64,000 bases of DNA from Variovorax boronicumulans (GCF_007677875.1 NZ_VEDO01000024.1:1-64000), one strand, 5' to 3'. Positions 16,920 to 25,594 are shown, counted from the first letter of the stretch. Notes: generated by a model not told the origin, from the letters alone. Numbers and translations: made by a program.

Positions 16920-17852
16920 TCAAGCGGCAATCGCATGCTGGTAAAAGTAGCGCTCCCTGTCGTCCAGTATGGCGTGCTGCGCGGCAAGGTCGGCTGGATT
17001 GGGCTCCAGCCAGCTGTCCAGGTTCTGGGCTTTCAGTGGAATGATGCAGCGGTCATGGCCTGCCGCCGCGACCTCAGGAGGCGGATGGTCCGTGATCGCG
17101 GCGAACGACCAAAGCTCGGACTCTTCAGAGCCTGCAGCCGGTGTCCAATGCGAGTACAAGCAGGCCACAGGCATCACCTGGCCCGTGCTGGGTGAGAACT
17201 CCAGCACGACATCCTTTCCATCGCGCACGACGTGCTCGTAGAAGCACCACAACAGCGCAATGCCGTGGGTGCGACCGAATTGGCCGTTCCAAAAACCTTC
17301 GAGGTTGTCCCGTCGCGCGTTGTAGGTGCCAGGGTAGCGGACGTCGTAGTTGGCCGGCTTGCCTGCTGGCCGGCAGCCATATCGCATCGGCCTGACGATG
17401 CGCTCGCCGTTTTCCACGATGAGCACGTATGCGTAGACGCCAGGAAAGATGCGCCCGTCGCTTGGCTTGACCTCGGTGCGATTCATGTCGGCGAGCCAGG
17501 CCAGATACTGAGCGATCTTCGACGTGGCGATGCGCTTGCTGTCGGCCGCGGCTTTGGTAGGCTTCGCAGCCAGCTTCATTTCCGCTTCGGCGAGCCGAGC
17601 GCGTTGTGCAAAGAGGTCTTGCTGCAGCCGCGTTGCCTCTGCCTCCCGGTACGCTCGTATGAGAGCCGCGATCTCCTGATCCTGGGGCCCATCACCCGCA
17701 AGGAAGGCCTCCTCCATGCCCCGCGGGACCTTGATCTTCTTGCCCTGACTGCGCTCCCAGAAGATTTCTCGGAAGTGCGGGTATCTCAGCTGACCGCCCA
17801 TCTCGCGAAGGTAGCGGCGATAGTCGGCCTCAATCCGGGACGAATAGCACAT
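16920..17852 (-). CDS. SRAP-family DNA-protein crosslinking protein (HMCES/YedK-like), key residues intact
   Basis: A 310-residue SRAP protein expected to shield abasic sites in single-stranded DNA by a Cys2 thiazolidine crosslink. The start MCYSSRIEADYRRY places Cys at position 2 after Met removal, which fixes the ATG at 17852 over longer frames. Other key residues are present: Asn178 in NARRDN, Glu206 in CFYEHV and His266 in AAGHDRC. Compared with the ~220-residue YedK form it carries an extra charged helical segment (about 55-125) after the first strand. The paralogue at 6510-7553 shares this insert but has lost Cys2, Asn and His. It lies next to the left end of a decayed IS21 element. Confidence 0.9.
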   Translation of the reverse strand: MCYSSRIEADYRRYLREMGGQLRYPHFREIFWERSQGKKIKVPRGMEEAFLAGDGPQDQEIAALIRAYREAEATRLQQDLFAQRARLAEAEMKLAAKPTKAAADSKRIATSKIAQYLAWLADMNRTEVKPSDGRIFPGVYAYVLIVENGERIVRPMRYGCRPAGKPANYDVRYPGTYNARRDNLEGFWNGQFGRTHGIALLWCFYEHVVRDGKDVVLEFSPSTGQVMPVACLYSHWTPAAGSEESELWSFAAITDHPPPEVAAAGHDRCIIPLKAQNLDSWLEPNPADLAAQHAILDDRERYFYQHAIAA

Positions 17853-18109
17853 CGACGGATCGTACGCCTCCAAGCGCACGCACGGCATATATTGGTAATT
17901 TGAATAGTGTCGAGGGATCGGGGAATGCAAGGACCTCAACTCCCGGCTGACATCACCCCGACGGCGCCGCTCGCTCCGTCCCCGCCACCTCCGCGCCGGT
18001 ATAGCGTCAGGCTGCATGAGAGTGACCTTGGCCAGCGCGACGGGTTCGAGGCTGAGACCCTCTTCGCGCGTGTCAAGCGACATCGAGAACTGACCCCCTG
18101 GGTTGATGA

Positions 18110-18862
18110 TCAGGTTGCCGCGGCGAGCGCGGTGGTGTCTCTCACCAGACCGGACTTGCGTCTGGCCTTGAGCCGGTAGCTGTCGCCGCGGATTGTGATG
18201 ACGTGGCTGTGGTGCAGCAGCCGGTCCAGGATGGCCGTGGCGACCACCGCGTCGCCGAACACGCCACCCCACTGCGCCACGGATCGGTTGCTCGTCAGCA
18301 GCGTGGCGCCGCGCTCATAGCGACGGCTCACGAGCTGGAAGAACAGGTGCGCCGCGTTGGCCTCGAGCGGCAGGTAGCTGAGCTCGTCGATGACCAGTAG
18401 CTTGGGCTTGCCCAGCTGCGTCAGCTTCTCCTCCAGGCGCCCTTCGGCGTGGGCCCATACGAGCTGCGTCACGATGCTGGTCGCTGAGGCGAACAGCGTC
18501 GAGTAGCCGCGCAGGATGGCTTCCCGGCCGAGCGCGACCGCCAGGTGCGTCTTGCCGACGCCAGGCGGCCCCAGCAGCAACACCGTGTCGCCGTTGGCTA
18601 CCCAGCGTGAGGTCGACAGCCCGCGCACCTGCTTCGGATCGATGGAGGGCTGGGCCTCGAACTCGAAGCCCTCCAGCGTGCTCACGCAGGGGAACTTGGC
18701 GATGGACATGCCCATCTGGATGCGGCGCTCGTTCTGGTGGGCCACCTCGGCAGCGCACAGCAGTTGCAGCGCCTCGCGCAGCGTCATGTCGGCGCGTGCT
18801 GCCTGGTCCAGCAGCGTGTCGAGCTGGTCGCGGATGGCGGTCAGCTTCAGCCGCGTGAGCAT
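18110..18862 (-). CDS. istB: IstB-type transposition helper ATPase
   Basis: A 250-residue AAA+ helper of IS21-family elements. It has the IstB N-terminal helical region (LKLTAIRDQLDTLLDQAAR), Walker A GPPGVGKTHLAVALG, Walker B LLVIDELSYLP and sensor-like LLTSNRSVAQWGGVFGD. It would load the IstA transposase on target DNA. The frame continues upstream for eight codons (AELDG before the Met) to a TGA, showing that the original N-terminus was cut where the dctM fragment begins. The ATPase core itself looks complete. Confidence 0.9.
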   Translation of the reverse strand: MLTRLKLTAIRDQLDTLLDQAARADMTLREALQLLCAAEVAHQNERRIQMGMSIAKFPCVSTLEGFEFEAQPSIDPKQVRGLSTSRWVANGDTVLLLGPPGVGKTHLAVALGREAILRGYSTLFASATSIVTQLVWAHAEGRLEEKLTQLGKPKLLVIDELSYLPLEANAAHLFFQLVSRRYERGATLLTSNRSVAQWGGVFGDAVVATAILDRLLHHSHVITIRGDSYRLKARRKSGLVRDTTALAAAT

Positions 18863-18876
18863 GCCGTCGAGCTCTG

Positions 18877-19016
18877 CGCCGGCTCAGGATCCACCAGGTC
18901 ACGCACAAGGCCACGCCGAGCAGGATGCCGGGCACGATCCCGGCCAGGAACAGCTTGGAGATGGACACGTTGGCCGCCACGCCGAAGATCACGAAGCCGA
19001 TGGACGGCGGGATCAC
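18877..19016 (-). pseudogene. Fragment of a TRAP transporter large subunit (DctM-like)
   Basis: About 46 codons read IPPSIGFVIFGVAANVS, then ISKLFLAGIVPGILLG and a hydrophobic segment. This is the characteristic membrane-helix pattern of DctM, the large permease subunit of TRAP transporters, which is normally about 430 residues. The fragment has no start or end of its own and sits between istA and the truncated 5' end of istB. It was probably trapped during recombination between IS copies. A frame from it runs on into istB DNA, but in a different phase from istB. Confidence 0.65.
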
Positions 19017-19059
19017 GGGTCCGCCGGCATGGCTTGCTCGGTCTTCTTTGCGCGGGCCA

Positions 19060-19700
19060 TCACCAGCCTCCCCCGACCAGCGCCTCGTACTCGATGAGGT
19101 CGCGTTGCAACTCGGCTGGTGCCGCAGCGGGCGGCGGTGCCAGCCGGGTCGAGCCGACGAACTGGCTGCCCACGATGCCGGCCAGGTGGCTGCGCTCGAT
19201 TACGCTGCTGCGGCGCAAGGGGCGCTGCGCATGACGCGCGACTTCCTGGCCGGCGTACAGCACCTGCACTTCCCGGTCGGCTACGACGACGCTGAGCTGC
19301 TTGCCAATGAGCTTCCAGGGCACGGAGTAGTGGTTGGTGTCGAGTTCGATGCAGGCGTCGGCGTGCACGCGGCGAACGAGCTCGCGCACCTGCAGGAACG
19401 GCGCTTTGGACGGCAGCGGTCGCAGGGCCCAGCGTTCGTCAAGCTCAAACCGCTCGATGGGCGACTCGCCGGTCGTGCCGTGCACGCGCACATCGCCCAC
19501 CTCGCGCATCCAGCTGTCCAGATGGGACTGCAGCGCGTCCAGGCTCGCGAAGATGTCGCCGGCGACGGCGTTGCGCTTGACGTAGCCGACCCCGCGCTCG
19601 TCCTTGCCCTTGGTCTGACTCGGTACGGCGCGCAGGTCCGGGGCGTCACGCCCCAGTAGCGGCAAAACAAGCGGAAGCGGTCGTTGAGCTTGGGCTACGT
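19060..19700 (-). pseudogene. istA: IstA transposase, C-terminal remnant with frameshift
   Basis: The frame ending at 19060 gives an IstA C-terminus: TKGKDERGVGYVKRNAVAG (with the third catalytic acid, Glu), VHGTTGESPIERF, IELDTNHYSVPWKLIGKQL, then SQFVGSTRLAP. Homology continues upstream in another frame (RFRLFCRYWGVTPRTCAPYR), so about one base is lost near 19620. The N-terminal DNA-binding part and the first two catalytic Asp residues are gone beyond about 19700. The gene is certainly inactive. Confidence 0.8.
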
Positions 19701-19715
19701 GCAGCGCGTGGCTGA

Positions 19716-19892
19716 ATGCTCTCGGGCTGCCGCCTAGTGTCACTGGCGGAGAAGGGCTGGAAGGTCGCGAAGGTTCAGCGAGCCACGCTCCAAGCTGTGG
19801 AGAAGGAATGATCCGACCTCGTCGGGGAGACACGGTTCCAGGCGCTGGGCGCGGTCTTTGACGAGCTCATGGCGGCTGCGTCCGGAAGTTAG
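19716..19892 (+). pseudogene. Possible MarR-family regulator, C-terminal remnant
   Basis: A short frame reads CRLVSLAEKGWKVAKVQRAT, then TGA at 19809, then SDLVGETRFQALGAVFDELM before a TAG at 19890. The first part resembles the MarR wing (RLVSLTEKG) and the rest its dimerisation helices, where a Trp codon commonly stands at the TGA position. That suggests TGG-to-TGA decay. The N-terminal half is missing and the fragment abuts the broken istA end, consistent with IS-linked deletion. The assignment rests on a short pattern. Confidence 0.35.
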
Positions 19893-20199
19893 TCATCATT
19901 CGCCGGCAGTGTCTAACCGCCTCATACGACCACCCGCTCCCGGCCAAAAGCGGCCAACCACAAAGGTCGGCTTGCGGGCTTCCCAACGCTCAACGCTTAC
20001 CATCCGATGACTCGGACTCCCTTGCGGGCAGCCAAATGCCAAAGATTCATCATCGCTGAAATGTGCAGGTTGGTTCGGAAGACACTCGTAGCCGCCCCGA
20101 GACCGGCTATGTTCCACACTCGACATCTGGATGCCTGAACACCGCGCTCCCGAGCGCCCACAGAGTGCCGACGTGAACACGAGGGAGAAGGAGGTCCAT
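19893..20199. other. Intergenic leader of the CHAT gene
   Basis: No gene is supported. A minus-strand frame spans this stretch but reads across the CHAT gene and has no start signal. The region should contain the promoter of the downstream CHAT gene. It ends in a strong ribosome-binding site (AAGGAGG, 20188-20194). Confidence 0.4.
20188..20194 (+). promoter_or_regulatory. Strong ribosome-binding site selecting a TTG start
   Basis: AAGGAGG stands five bases before an in-frame TTG at 20200. The more upstream ATG at 20131 has no Shine-Dalgarno. I take this as evidence that translation of the CHAT protein begins at the TTG. Confidence 0.65.
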
Positions 20200-23100
20200 T
20201 TGGGCGAGCAGGAATCGCGCAGGAGTACGTTGCAAGGCCTTGATCCGGCGGTCCTGTTCGGCAAGGGCTTCAATCTGGGCTGCGCTGACCTCGTCGTAGG
20301 CGGCTCCATGCGAGAGGTCGTTGGTCGCATTGCGGCCGCCCTCTTGATGGGCGCGCGCGACACAGAGGGGCGTCCGGTCTTCGGAGGCGCCACTATTCTG
20401 TTGCCGCCTGCGGAAGCGACGACGGTCACCGAGGAGGCGGTGTTCACTGCCTTGCTGAGGGCAGCGCAGGAGCTTCGCGGTTCTCCCGTCGTCGATGAGC
20501 AGGAGAAGGTTGTGCGCCGCATCGTCCGGGTGCTGCACGCTCCCTCGCTTGTTGTCGCAGACTTGGTTCGTACGGTAGAGGAACAAGGCCAGCGTAGGCT
20601 CATCGCGGTCACCGAGGCGAGCCGGTTTCGAGACCCCACTGTTGAATTGCCTGTCGCGTTTGGGGCAACTGCGACGCGACTTCCTGAAGACCGTTGGGCT
20701 CCTCACGTGACCTCGCTGTGCCGTCAGGTGGTCCAAGCTATCCAACGCATGGATAGCTATGCCCTCGTGCACGTGCGGGAAGTTCCGGCCCGAAAGCCCG
20801 CAAATACGCAGCTGCTTCTGTCAGTAGACGACTGCTACGTCTTTGAGTTGACCAATGAGGGCGACATGGAGGAGGTTCTTGCTGCCCGAAGCCAGGCTTG
20901 GACATCCATGGCGGTGCGAGGTCGGCTAGAAGAAGTTCTGGCGGAGTTGGATGGCTTAGACCTTCCCGAGGGGACCAAACTGCACATGCTCGTCCAGCTT
21001 GTGAACCGAACGGGACGGAAGGGTGACACGCTTGACCTTCTCAGGAAACTGCAGCCTCACCTGCCAGCGCTGCCGGCAGAAGTCGCTATCCAGGTCGCCC
21101 AGTTCGCGGCCTATGCGGGGGATGAGGACTTGGCGCAGGAGCTGTTGCCCGAGGGCCCTGACGGTATCAGCGACCACATGTGGCTCGAAGAGGGGCTGGA
21201 GGTTGCCACGCAGCTCGAAGACAACCACCGCATCGCGAAGTTCGATGCTCGGTTGGAAGCGCTGGTGCCAGGCTCCGAACGACTACAGGAGAACCGTGAC
21301 CGTCGGCTTCTATTGAACTGTCAGGAGGCAATGCTTGGTGACGAGCAGCGCTTCACAACCGCTGGCTTCACTGCACACCACCTGGAACTGCAGAGGCGGC
21401 TATCGGAGTTCCAGCCGGACTACGCCGCGGCCATCGAGGCGGCTCAGGGCTGGGGCGAGGCCTGGTTGGAACTCTCGGTCGTGTGCTGCGCAGTGCACGC
21501 CAGAAGCCTAGGCAATTTCCGGGAGGCGGCCGACGCGGCGAGCGCCATCACGAAGTCTGCGCTCTATGGAAGGCAGGCCACCCAAGTGCTGCTTTACTCC
21601 ATTCGGTCGATGCTTTTGAGGGAGCTCGTGCCAAATGAGGAGCGCGACTACTACCGGGGGCTCTTTCAATCCGCAATCGAGTTCCTGGCGACCCATCCGG
21701 CCGACGACGGCATCCGGTCGAACCTCACTTCGCTCTTATCCGTCGAGTCATGTGGTGACCAAGGCGTGCCTCTCATCGCTTTGACCATGCTTGACCTCGC
21801 AGAACGTGGATTCCCGCTGCCACCTCCGGAGGAGGCGCCTGCTGAAATCAGAGCCAACTTGCTTGACGAGGACGTGAAAACTTCCATCGCCAACGCAATC
21901 CACTGGATGGGCGAGGCAGGTGGCGGTGAGCCCGGGGTCACCGTCATCCCTCGAGAGCTCGTCGTCGCGTCCCCGGACGACGTTGTGAACGCACTTGGGC
22001 AGCTTGCTCAACGAGCGAGCGGACAGCAGGGAGAGGACGCTGACCTCGCCTTCATGGAGAGGCTTGTCTTTATCGCTTGCGCCGTATGCCCTCACGCGAC
22101 CCGGGAGCGCGATGACGACATCCGATTGTTGCGATTGCTTGCTGCGCAGTTTGCAGCGGCAGGGCAGCTCCAGCGTGCACGAGATTTCGCAGAACAGATT
22201 TTGCTGATGGGACAGACCTCGCTGCTTCGCCAACGGCTGGCGTGGGCTGCCTTTGCCGACGTCTATCACCGTTGCAGGAACCACGTCGTCGCGCTTGTGG
22301 GCATGGCTTGTGCGCTCGCGAACGACGTCGCTGTTCCCAAGGCCGACCTGTGGCAGGAGGCATACGCTATCCATCGAATCCTGCGAGACCTTGGCCTCTT
22401 CCACCTCTCCCGCCAGTTGCTTCCCGCGATGAAGAAACTCCTCGGAGACCTGGGCTTTGACCCGGACACCGACTCACGCGTTGTTGCCGCTGACCTTGGC
22501 TTGCAGCTCTTGCAGGATCACAAGGCCTCACTGGAGGGGCTGCAGGAGCTTCTCGCCAAGATAGCCGCAGTGTCCGAGAGCGCACTCGGCGACAGAAATC
22601 GTCTGTTTCCCCTCGCGGTGCTTCTTGGACAGGCTGCCGCCAAGGTCGAAGCTGCCGGCGGGGTGGTGCCTTCGGCAACACAGACCATTCTTGTAACGGC
22701 GCTTCAGCAAGTTGGCAACAAGGTCGCGAACACAATCAAGACTGTGTCGGCGGAAAAGCCCGCTGCCGACGACGTTCTGGCGATGTTCAACGAAGTGCAA
22801 CGCGCGACCTTCGCTGCAGATATTGCTCGCGACTATGCCTACATTGGGCTGGCGGCAAGGCGTCTCTTGGACACTGGTCCTCAGGGCGTTGTTGTCGCTT
22901 CAGAGGCAGCGTTCGCGGTCGAGCTACTTTCCGACCAAACCGTCAAGCTTCCATCCGACATGCCCGTGATGACGGTGGCCTGGGCGACGCAGTACGCCTT
23001 CGAACTCAATGATGTCGGCTGCGACGTTGTGTTCATGGCCTTGGACGACAAAGGTGAACTGTCCGTCACGCACATCGCCGACCGCGAGGTTCGCGCAATA

Positions 23101-24066
23101 GACCAGCCGCGGCACGACCAGCCGTTCCGGCGGCGCTTCGATGCGTGGCTGGTGGATTTTCCGAGGCAGTACGGAAAGGTCGACATTCATGAAGGCAACA
23201 ACATCTTCTATCTCACCATGGAGCGGCTGGACGTTCGCCTGCCGCGCGCCGAGCGGCTAATCGTCGTCGCGGAACCCGTGCTCCAGCAGCTGACTGCCAA
23301 CTTGGTCGTTATCCAGCCTGACGATGGCAGCTTTAGCTACCTCGCTGGAACACAGACTTCCATCGGGGCGGTGCCTTCGCTGACCTGGCTTGCCGCGGCG
23401 AGAGCTGCGCAGCGCTTCGGGAAGACAGGCTACAAGGCTTGGATCTCTGCTCAACTGGAGTCTGAGTTCGAAGATGGCCAGGAGCCGGGCGACCGCAATG
23501 GCATCGAGGCGCAGGAACCTCACCGTGCGCAGACGCTTGACGTGACGCTGCGCCGTCTCAGCGGAAGTTTTGAGGAGTTCGGTTTCGTCGTAGACACTGG
23601 TCGACGCCTTCCGCGCGACATGGAGGATGCCGCTGTTGCAGTGGTGACGGCCCACGGGGGACTCAGCGGTGACGGGCGCTACCTGCATAGCATCCGCGAT
23701 GACGAGGGACTGGTGGAGGCGCCTTCCGCTCTAGCAAGAGCGCTCGCGGGAGTGGAGCTGGTCATTCTTTTCGTCTGCAGTGGTGGACGCATCGACAAGA
23801 ATCCATGGGACAACTCGACTACCAGCTTGGCAAAGCAGCTGTTGAACGGGGGCAGCCGGGCGGTCATTGCCTCCCCATGGCCGCTCAATGTTCTTGTCAC
23901 GTACAACTGGCTCGAGCCTTTTCTGAATTCTTGGGAGGACGGCGACACTGTTCTTGACGCCACGAGACTGGCGAACGATGCTGTTGCCAAACGCCTCGGA
24001 GACGCCCCTCAATACTCTCTTGCGATGCGGGTGTACGGTGATGTCTTGCTGACTCGTGCGGTCTAG
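20200..24066 (+). CDS. Large CHAT-domain (caspase-like) protein with long helical region
   Basis: A 1288-residue protein (1311 if begun at ATG 20131). The C-terminal ~370 residues carry a CHAT peptidase domain: FDAWLVDFPRQYGK, then RAERLIVVAEPVLQQL and a segment SIGAVPSLTWLAA. The catalytic His is in VVTAHGGLSG (His1152) and the catalytic Cys in VILFVCSGGR (Cys1193). This is the clan CD His/Cys dyad shared with caspases. The preceding ~650 residues are mostly alpha-helical and repeat-like, resembling TPR/solenoid scaffolds of known CHAT effectors. The first ~200 residues form a separate mixed domain. No signal peptide or membrane segment is seen. No obvious substrate gene is adjacent. Defence or programmed-death function is plausible but unproven. 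Confidence 0.85.
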   Translation: MGEQESRRSTLQGLDPAVLFGKGFNLGCADLVVGGSMREVVGRIAAALLMGARDTEGRPVFGGATILLPPAEATTVTEEAVFTALLRAAQELRGSPVVDEQEKVVRRIVRVLHAPSLVVADLVRTVEEQGQRRLIAVTEASRFRDPTVELPVAFGATATRLPEDRWAPHVTSLCRQVVQAIQRMDSYALVHVREVPARKPANTQLLLSVDDCYVFELTNEGDMEEVLAARSQAWTSMAVRGRLEEVLAELDGLDLPEGTKLHMLVQLVNRTGRKGDTLDLLRKLQPHLPALPAEVAIQVAQFAAYAGDEDLAQELLPEGPDGISDHMWLEEGLEVATQLEDNHRIAKFDARLEALVPGSERLQENRDRRLLLNCQEAMLGDEQRFTTAGFTAHHLELQRRLSEFQPDYAAAIEAAQGWGEAWLELSVVCCAVHARSLGNFREAADAASAITKSALYGRQATQVLLYSIRSMLLRELVPNEERDYYRGLFQSAIEFLATHPADDGIRSNLTSLLSVESCGDQGVPLIALTMLDLAERGFPLPPPEEAPAEIRANLLDEDVKTSIANAIHWMGEAGGGEPGVTVIPRELVVASPDDVVNALGQLAQRASGQQGEDADLAFMERLVFIACAVCPHATRERDDDIRLLRLLAAQFAAAGQLQRARDFAEQILLMGQTSLLRQRLAWAAFADVYHRCRNHVVALVGMACALANDVAVPKADLWQEAYAIHRILRDLGLFHLSRQLLPAMKKLLGDLGFDPDTDSRVVAADLGLQLLQDHKASLEGLQELLAKIAAVSESALGDRNRLFPLAVLLGQAAAKVEAAGGVVPSATQTILVTALQQVGNKVANTIKTVSAEKPAADDVLAMFNEVQRATFAADIARDYAYIGLAARRLLDTGPQGVVVASEAAFAVELLSDQTVKLPSDMPVMTVAWATQYAFELNDVGCDVVFMALDDKGELSVTHIADREVRAIDQPRHDQPFRRRFDAWLVDFPRQYGKVDIHEGNNIFYLTMERLDVRLPRAERLIVVAEPVLQQLTANLVVIQPDDGSFSYLAGTQTSIGAVPSLTWLAAARAAQRFGKTGYKAWISAQLESEFEDGQEPGDRNGIEAQEPHRAQTLDVTLRRLSGSFEEFGFVVDTGRRLPRDMEDAAVAVVTAHGGLSGDGRYLHSIRDDEGLVEAPSALARALAGVELVILFVCSGGRIDKNPWDNSTTSLAKQLLNGGSRAVIASPWPLNVLVTYNWLEPFLNSWEDGDTVLDATRLANDAVAKRLGDAPQYSLAMRVYGDVLLTRAV

Positions 24067-24626
24067 TCCTTAGCATGACGCGTCAGTGCCCTGCCTACTC
24101 ATCTCTTTATCATTCATTTTTGGAAGACAGTTCGGTCGGGGATGGATGAAGTTGCTTGTGCGGGCTCGAGTAGTTCAGACTGCCCGCGGGGGACGCGCAG
24201 CGTTGTAATGCCGCCGCCAGTTCCTAATAACGACGCGAAAGCACCTCAAACCTGGCGAAAGCGAATCGTGGCCCGGTTTCTCATTTGCTGCTTTTAATGG
24301 CCGAGGTCGGCAGCTCGCGATGCGCCGTCGCGGCAGTGCGGCAGTTGCCGCCCGATCTTGCGACCGAGTCGGTGTGCTCTGTGGGCGCCCAGGTCGCGGA
24401 CGCCTCCTCTCGTGGATGAAGTGACGACTTTTGGCTGAGCGATGAGCGACTGCTTTCCGGCAGCCAGTGTGGGGCATCAAAGGACTGCAATGGGCGCTCA
24501 GCTGCCGCTCCGGGCAGCGCGTTTTTGGCCTATCCCAGGTCGCCTGGGTTGCCACTGCTGGTGCGGATGCGCTGGAGCGACATTGATCCAGACCCAGTCG
24601 CCTCCCCACAGAGGGCACGCGGGCCC
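24067..24626. other. Intergenic region without a supported gene
   Basis: A 560-base stretch between the CHAT gene and the convergent membrane-protein gene. All frames are short or of biased composition. Its right end (from 24557) belongs to the segment duplicated at 16541-16743. No terminator hairpin with a clear T-run was found, though both flanking genes end here. Confidence 0.45.
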
Positions 24627-24757
24627 TCAGCGAGCCGACCTAAGGGCGATCAGCGAAGCAACCATCAAGGAAACCTCGGCTCCGTACCGCCACCATGGCC
24701 GGACCATGGATTCGACGGCACGGCCGAACCGCACGCCGTTGTGGAGCCATGGCAGCA
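24557..24757. repeat. Intact-side copy of a ~200-bp duplicated segment
   Basis: This copy covers the 3' flank and last ~43 codons of the membrane-protein gene 24627-25061. It matches 16541-16743 closely, but the other copy has a frameshift and a premature stop. The two lie 8 kb apart in the same orientation and bracket SRAP, the IS21 remnant and the CHAT gene. Confidence 0.7.
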
Positions 24758-25061
24758 CGACGAGGAGGCAGAGCAACGCTGCCAGCACGAAGAGCACCCA
24801 GTGAAGAAGCACCGGCCGACCGAGCCGGAAGGCGGCAACAGCCCCTACAAACGCAGGAACACCCAGTCCAAGGCTGCCCACGATGAAAAGGTCCCACAGC
24901 ATGCGTCCGATGTGGGATGCCTCGTGGCCGTTGAACCAGGCCACGTACATCGATGGTGGCGCGATGGTCTTGGTCGCCTGGAGCGTCACCAGCGCAACGC
25001 AAGCCACGCCGAACCCTGCGGCAACGGCCCAGAACGCGTCCTTAAGCACCGCGGTGCTCAT
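24627..25061 (-). CDS. Small integral membrane protein
   Basis: A 144-residue protein with four hydrophobic segments (near residues 8-28, 55-78, 82-108 and 122-140). It contains a short polar loop after the first (YVAWFNGHEASHIGRM). No family is recognised. The ATG overlaps the stop of the upstream H-NS-like gene (ATGA at 25058-25061), so the two form an operon. A truncated, frameshifted duplicate of its 3' end lies at 16615-16743. Confidence 0.65.
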   Translation of the reverse strand: MSTAVLKDAFWAVAAGFGVACVALVTLQATKTIAPPSMYVAWFNGHEASHIGRMLWDLFIVGSLGLGVPAFVGAVAAFRLGRPVLLHWVLFVLAALLCLLVVLPWLHNGVRFGRAVESMVRPWWRYGAEVSLMVASLIALRSAR

Positions 25062-25507
25062 GCGGTGCGCAAAGAGGCCCGACGGGCCGCTTCCTCGAAC
25101 TCGCGCAGCGGGTCGGCGGGCGCTTCGGCGGCCGACGTCTCCTTGACCAAGAAGTCCTCAAGCTGCCGGCCGGCACCCAGCGCCTCGCGGAGCCATCGAG
25201 GGTGGGGGCCGCGCCCCTTCCAGTAGTCGCCGGTCGCCGGATTCCGATACTTGACAGCCACGTGAAACGGCGCTGCGACTCTGCGCAGGGGCAACTCCAC
25301 CATGGGTGGTCGCAGACCGGCCAATGGGGGCTGTGCCTTCAGGTGAGCGGCTTCGACGTCGCGAAGCACGGTGGCAGCGCTCAGCTGAAACTCCACCGCG
25401 AGGTCGGCGATGCGCTTTCGTGCGGCCTCTCGTTCTTGCAGCCAGGTCGCGTACAGCAGCTGGTCCAGCGCGGCCAGCTCGGACTTCAATTCACTCAGTG
25501 TGGGCAT
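25058..25507 (-). CDS. H-NS-family nucleoid-associated protein
   Basis: A 149-residue protein. The N-terminal ~60 residues form a helical oligomerisation region (LSELKSELAALDQLL, then EREAARKRIADLAVEF). A linker follows, and the C-terminal DNA-binding motif is of the beta-proteobacterial H-NS type: VKYRNPATGDYWKGRGPHPRW, with the Gly-Arg-Gly AT-hook-like loop. An extra ~35-residue acidic tail follows. Such proteins silence AT-rich, often foreign DNA. It is the promoter-proximal gene of a pair with the membrane protein. The ATG at 25507 is chosen; its ribosome-binding site is weak. Confidence 0.85.
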   Translation of the reverse strand: MPTLSELKSELAALDQLLYATWLQEREAARKRIADLAVEFQLSAATVLRDVEAAHLKAQPPLAGLRPPMVELPLRRVAAPFHVAVKYRNPATGDYWKGRGPHPRWLREALGAGRQLEDFLVKETSAAEAPADPLREFEEAARRASLRTA

Positions 25508-25594
25508 CGGCAAAACAATTCATCGCTCCATGCATTCTCTCCGGGGGCGGACGCCAACCTAGCTGAGCCCCTTTGGGCAGTGTGCGGCGCGCGT

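Larger units (their letters stand above)
18071..19700 (-). mobile_element. Decayed IS21-family element
   Basis: A minus-strand IS21-type unit: 5'-truncated istA (19060-19700) followed by istB (18110-18862). A TGTCAAGCGACATC stretch at 18071, beside GAGAACTGACCCC, looks like the terminal repeat on the istB side. The opposite end and most of istA are missing; a marR-like remnant begins just beyond. A piece of a dctM gene lies between the two ist genes. With istA broken the element cannot transpose by itself. Confidence 0.75.

Noticed and set aside
17853-18070. N-terminal extension of the intact SRAP gene toward the IS
   Set aside because: SRAP chemistry needs Cys at position 2, given only by the ATG at 17852; the upstream part is unrelated, low-complexity sequence.
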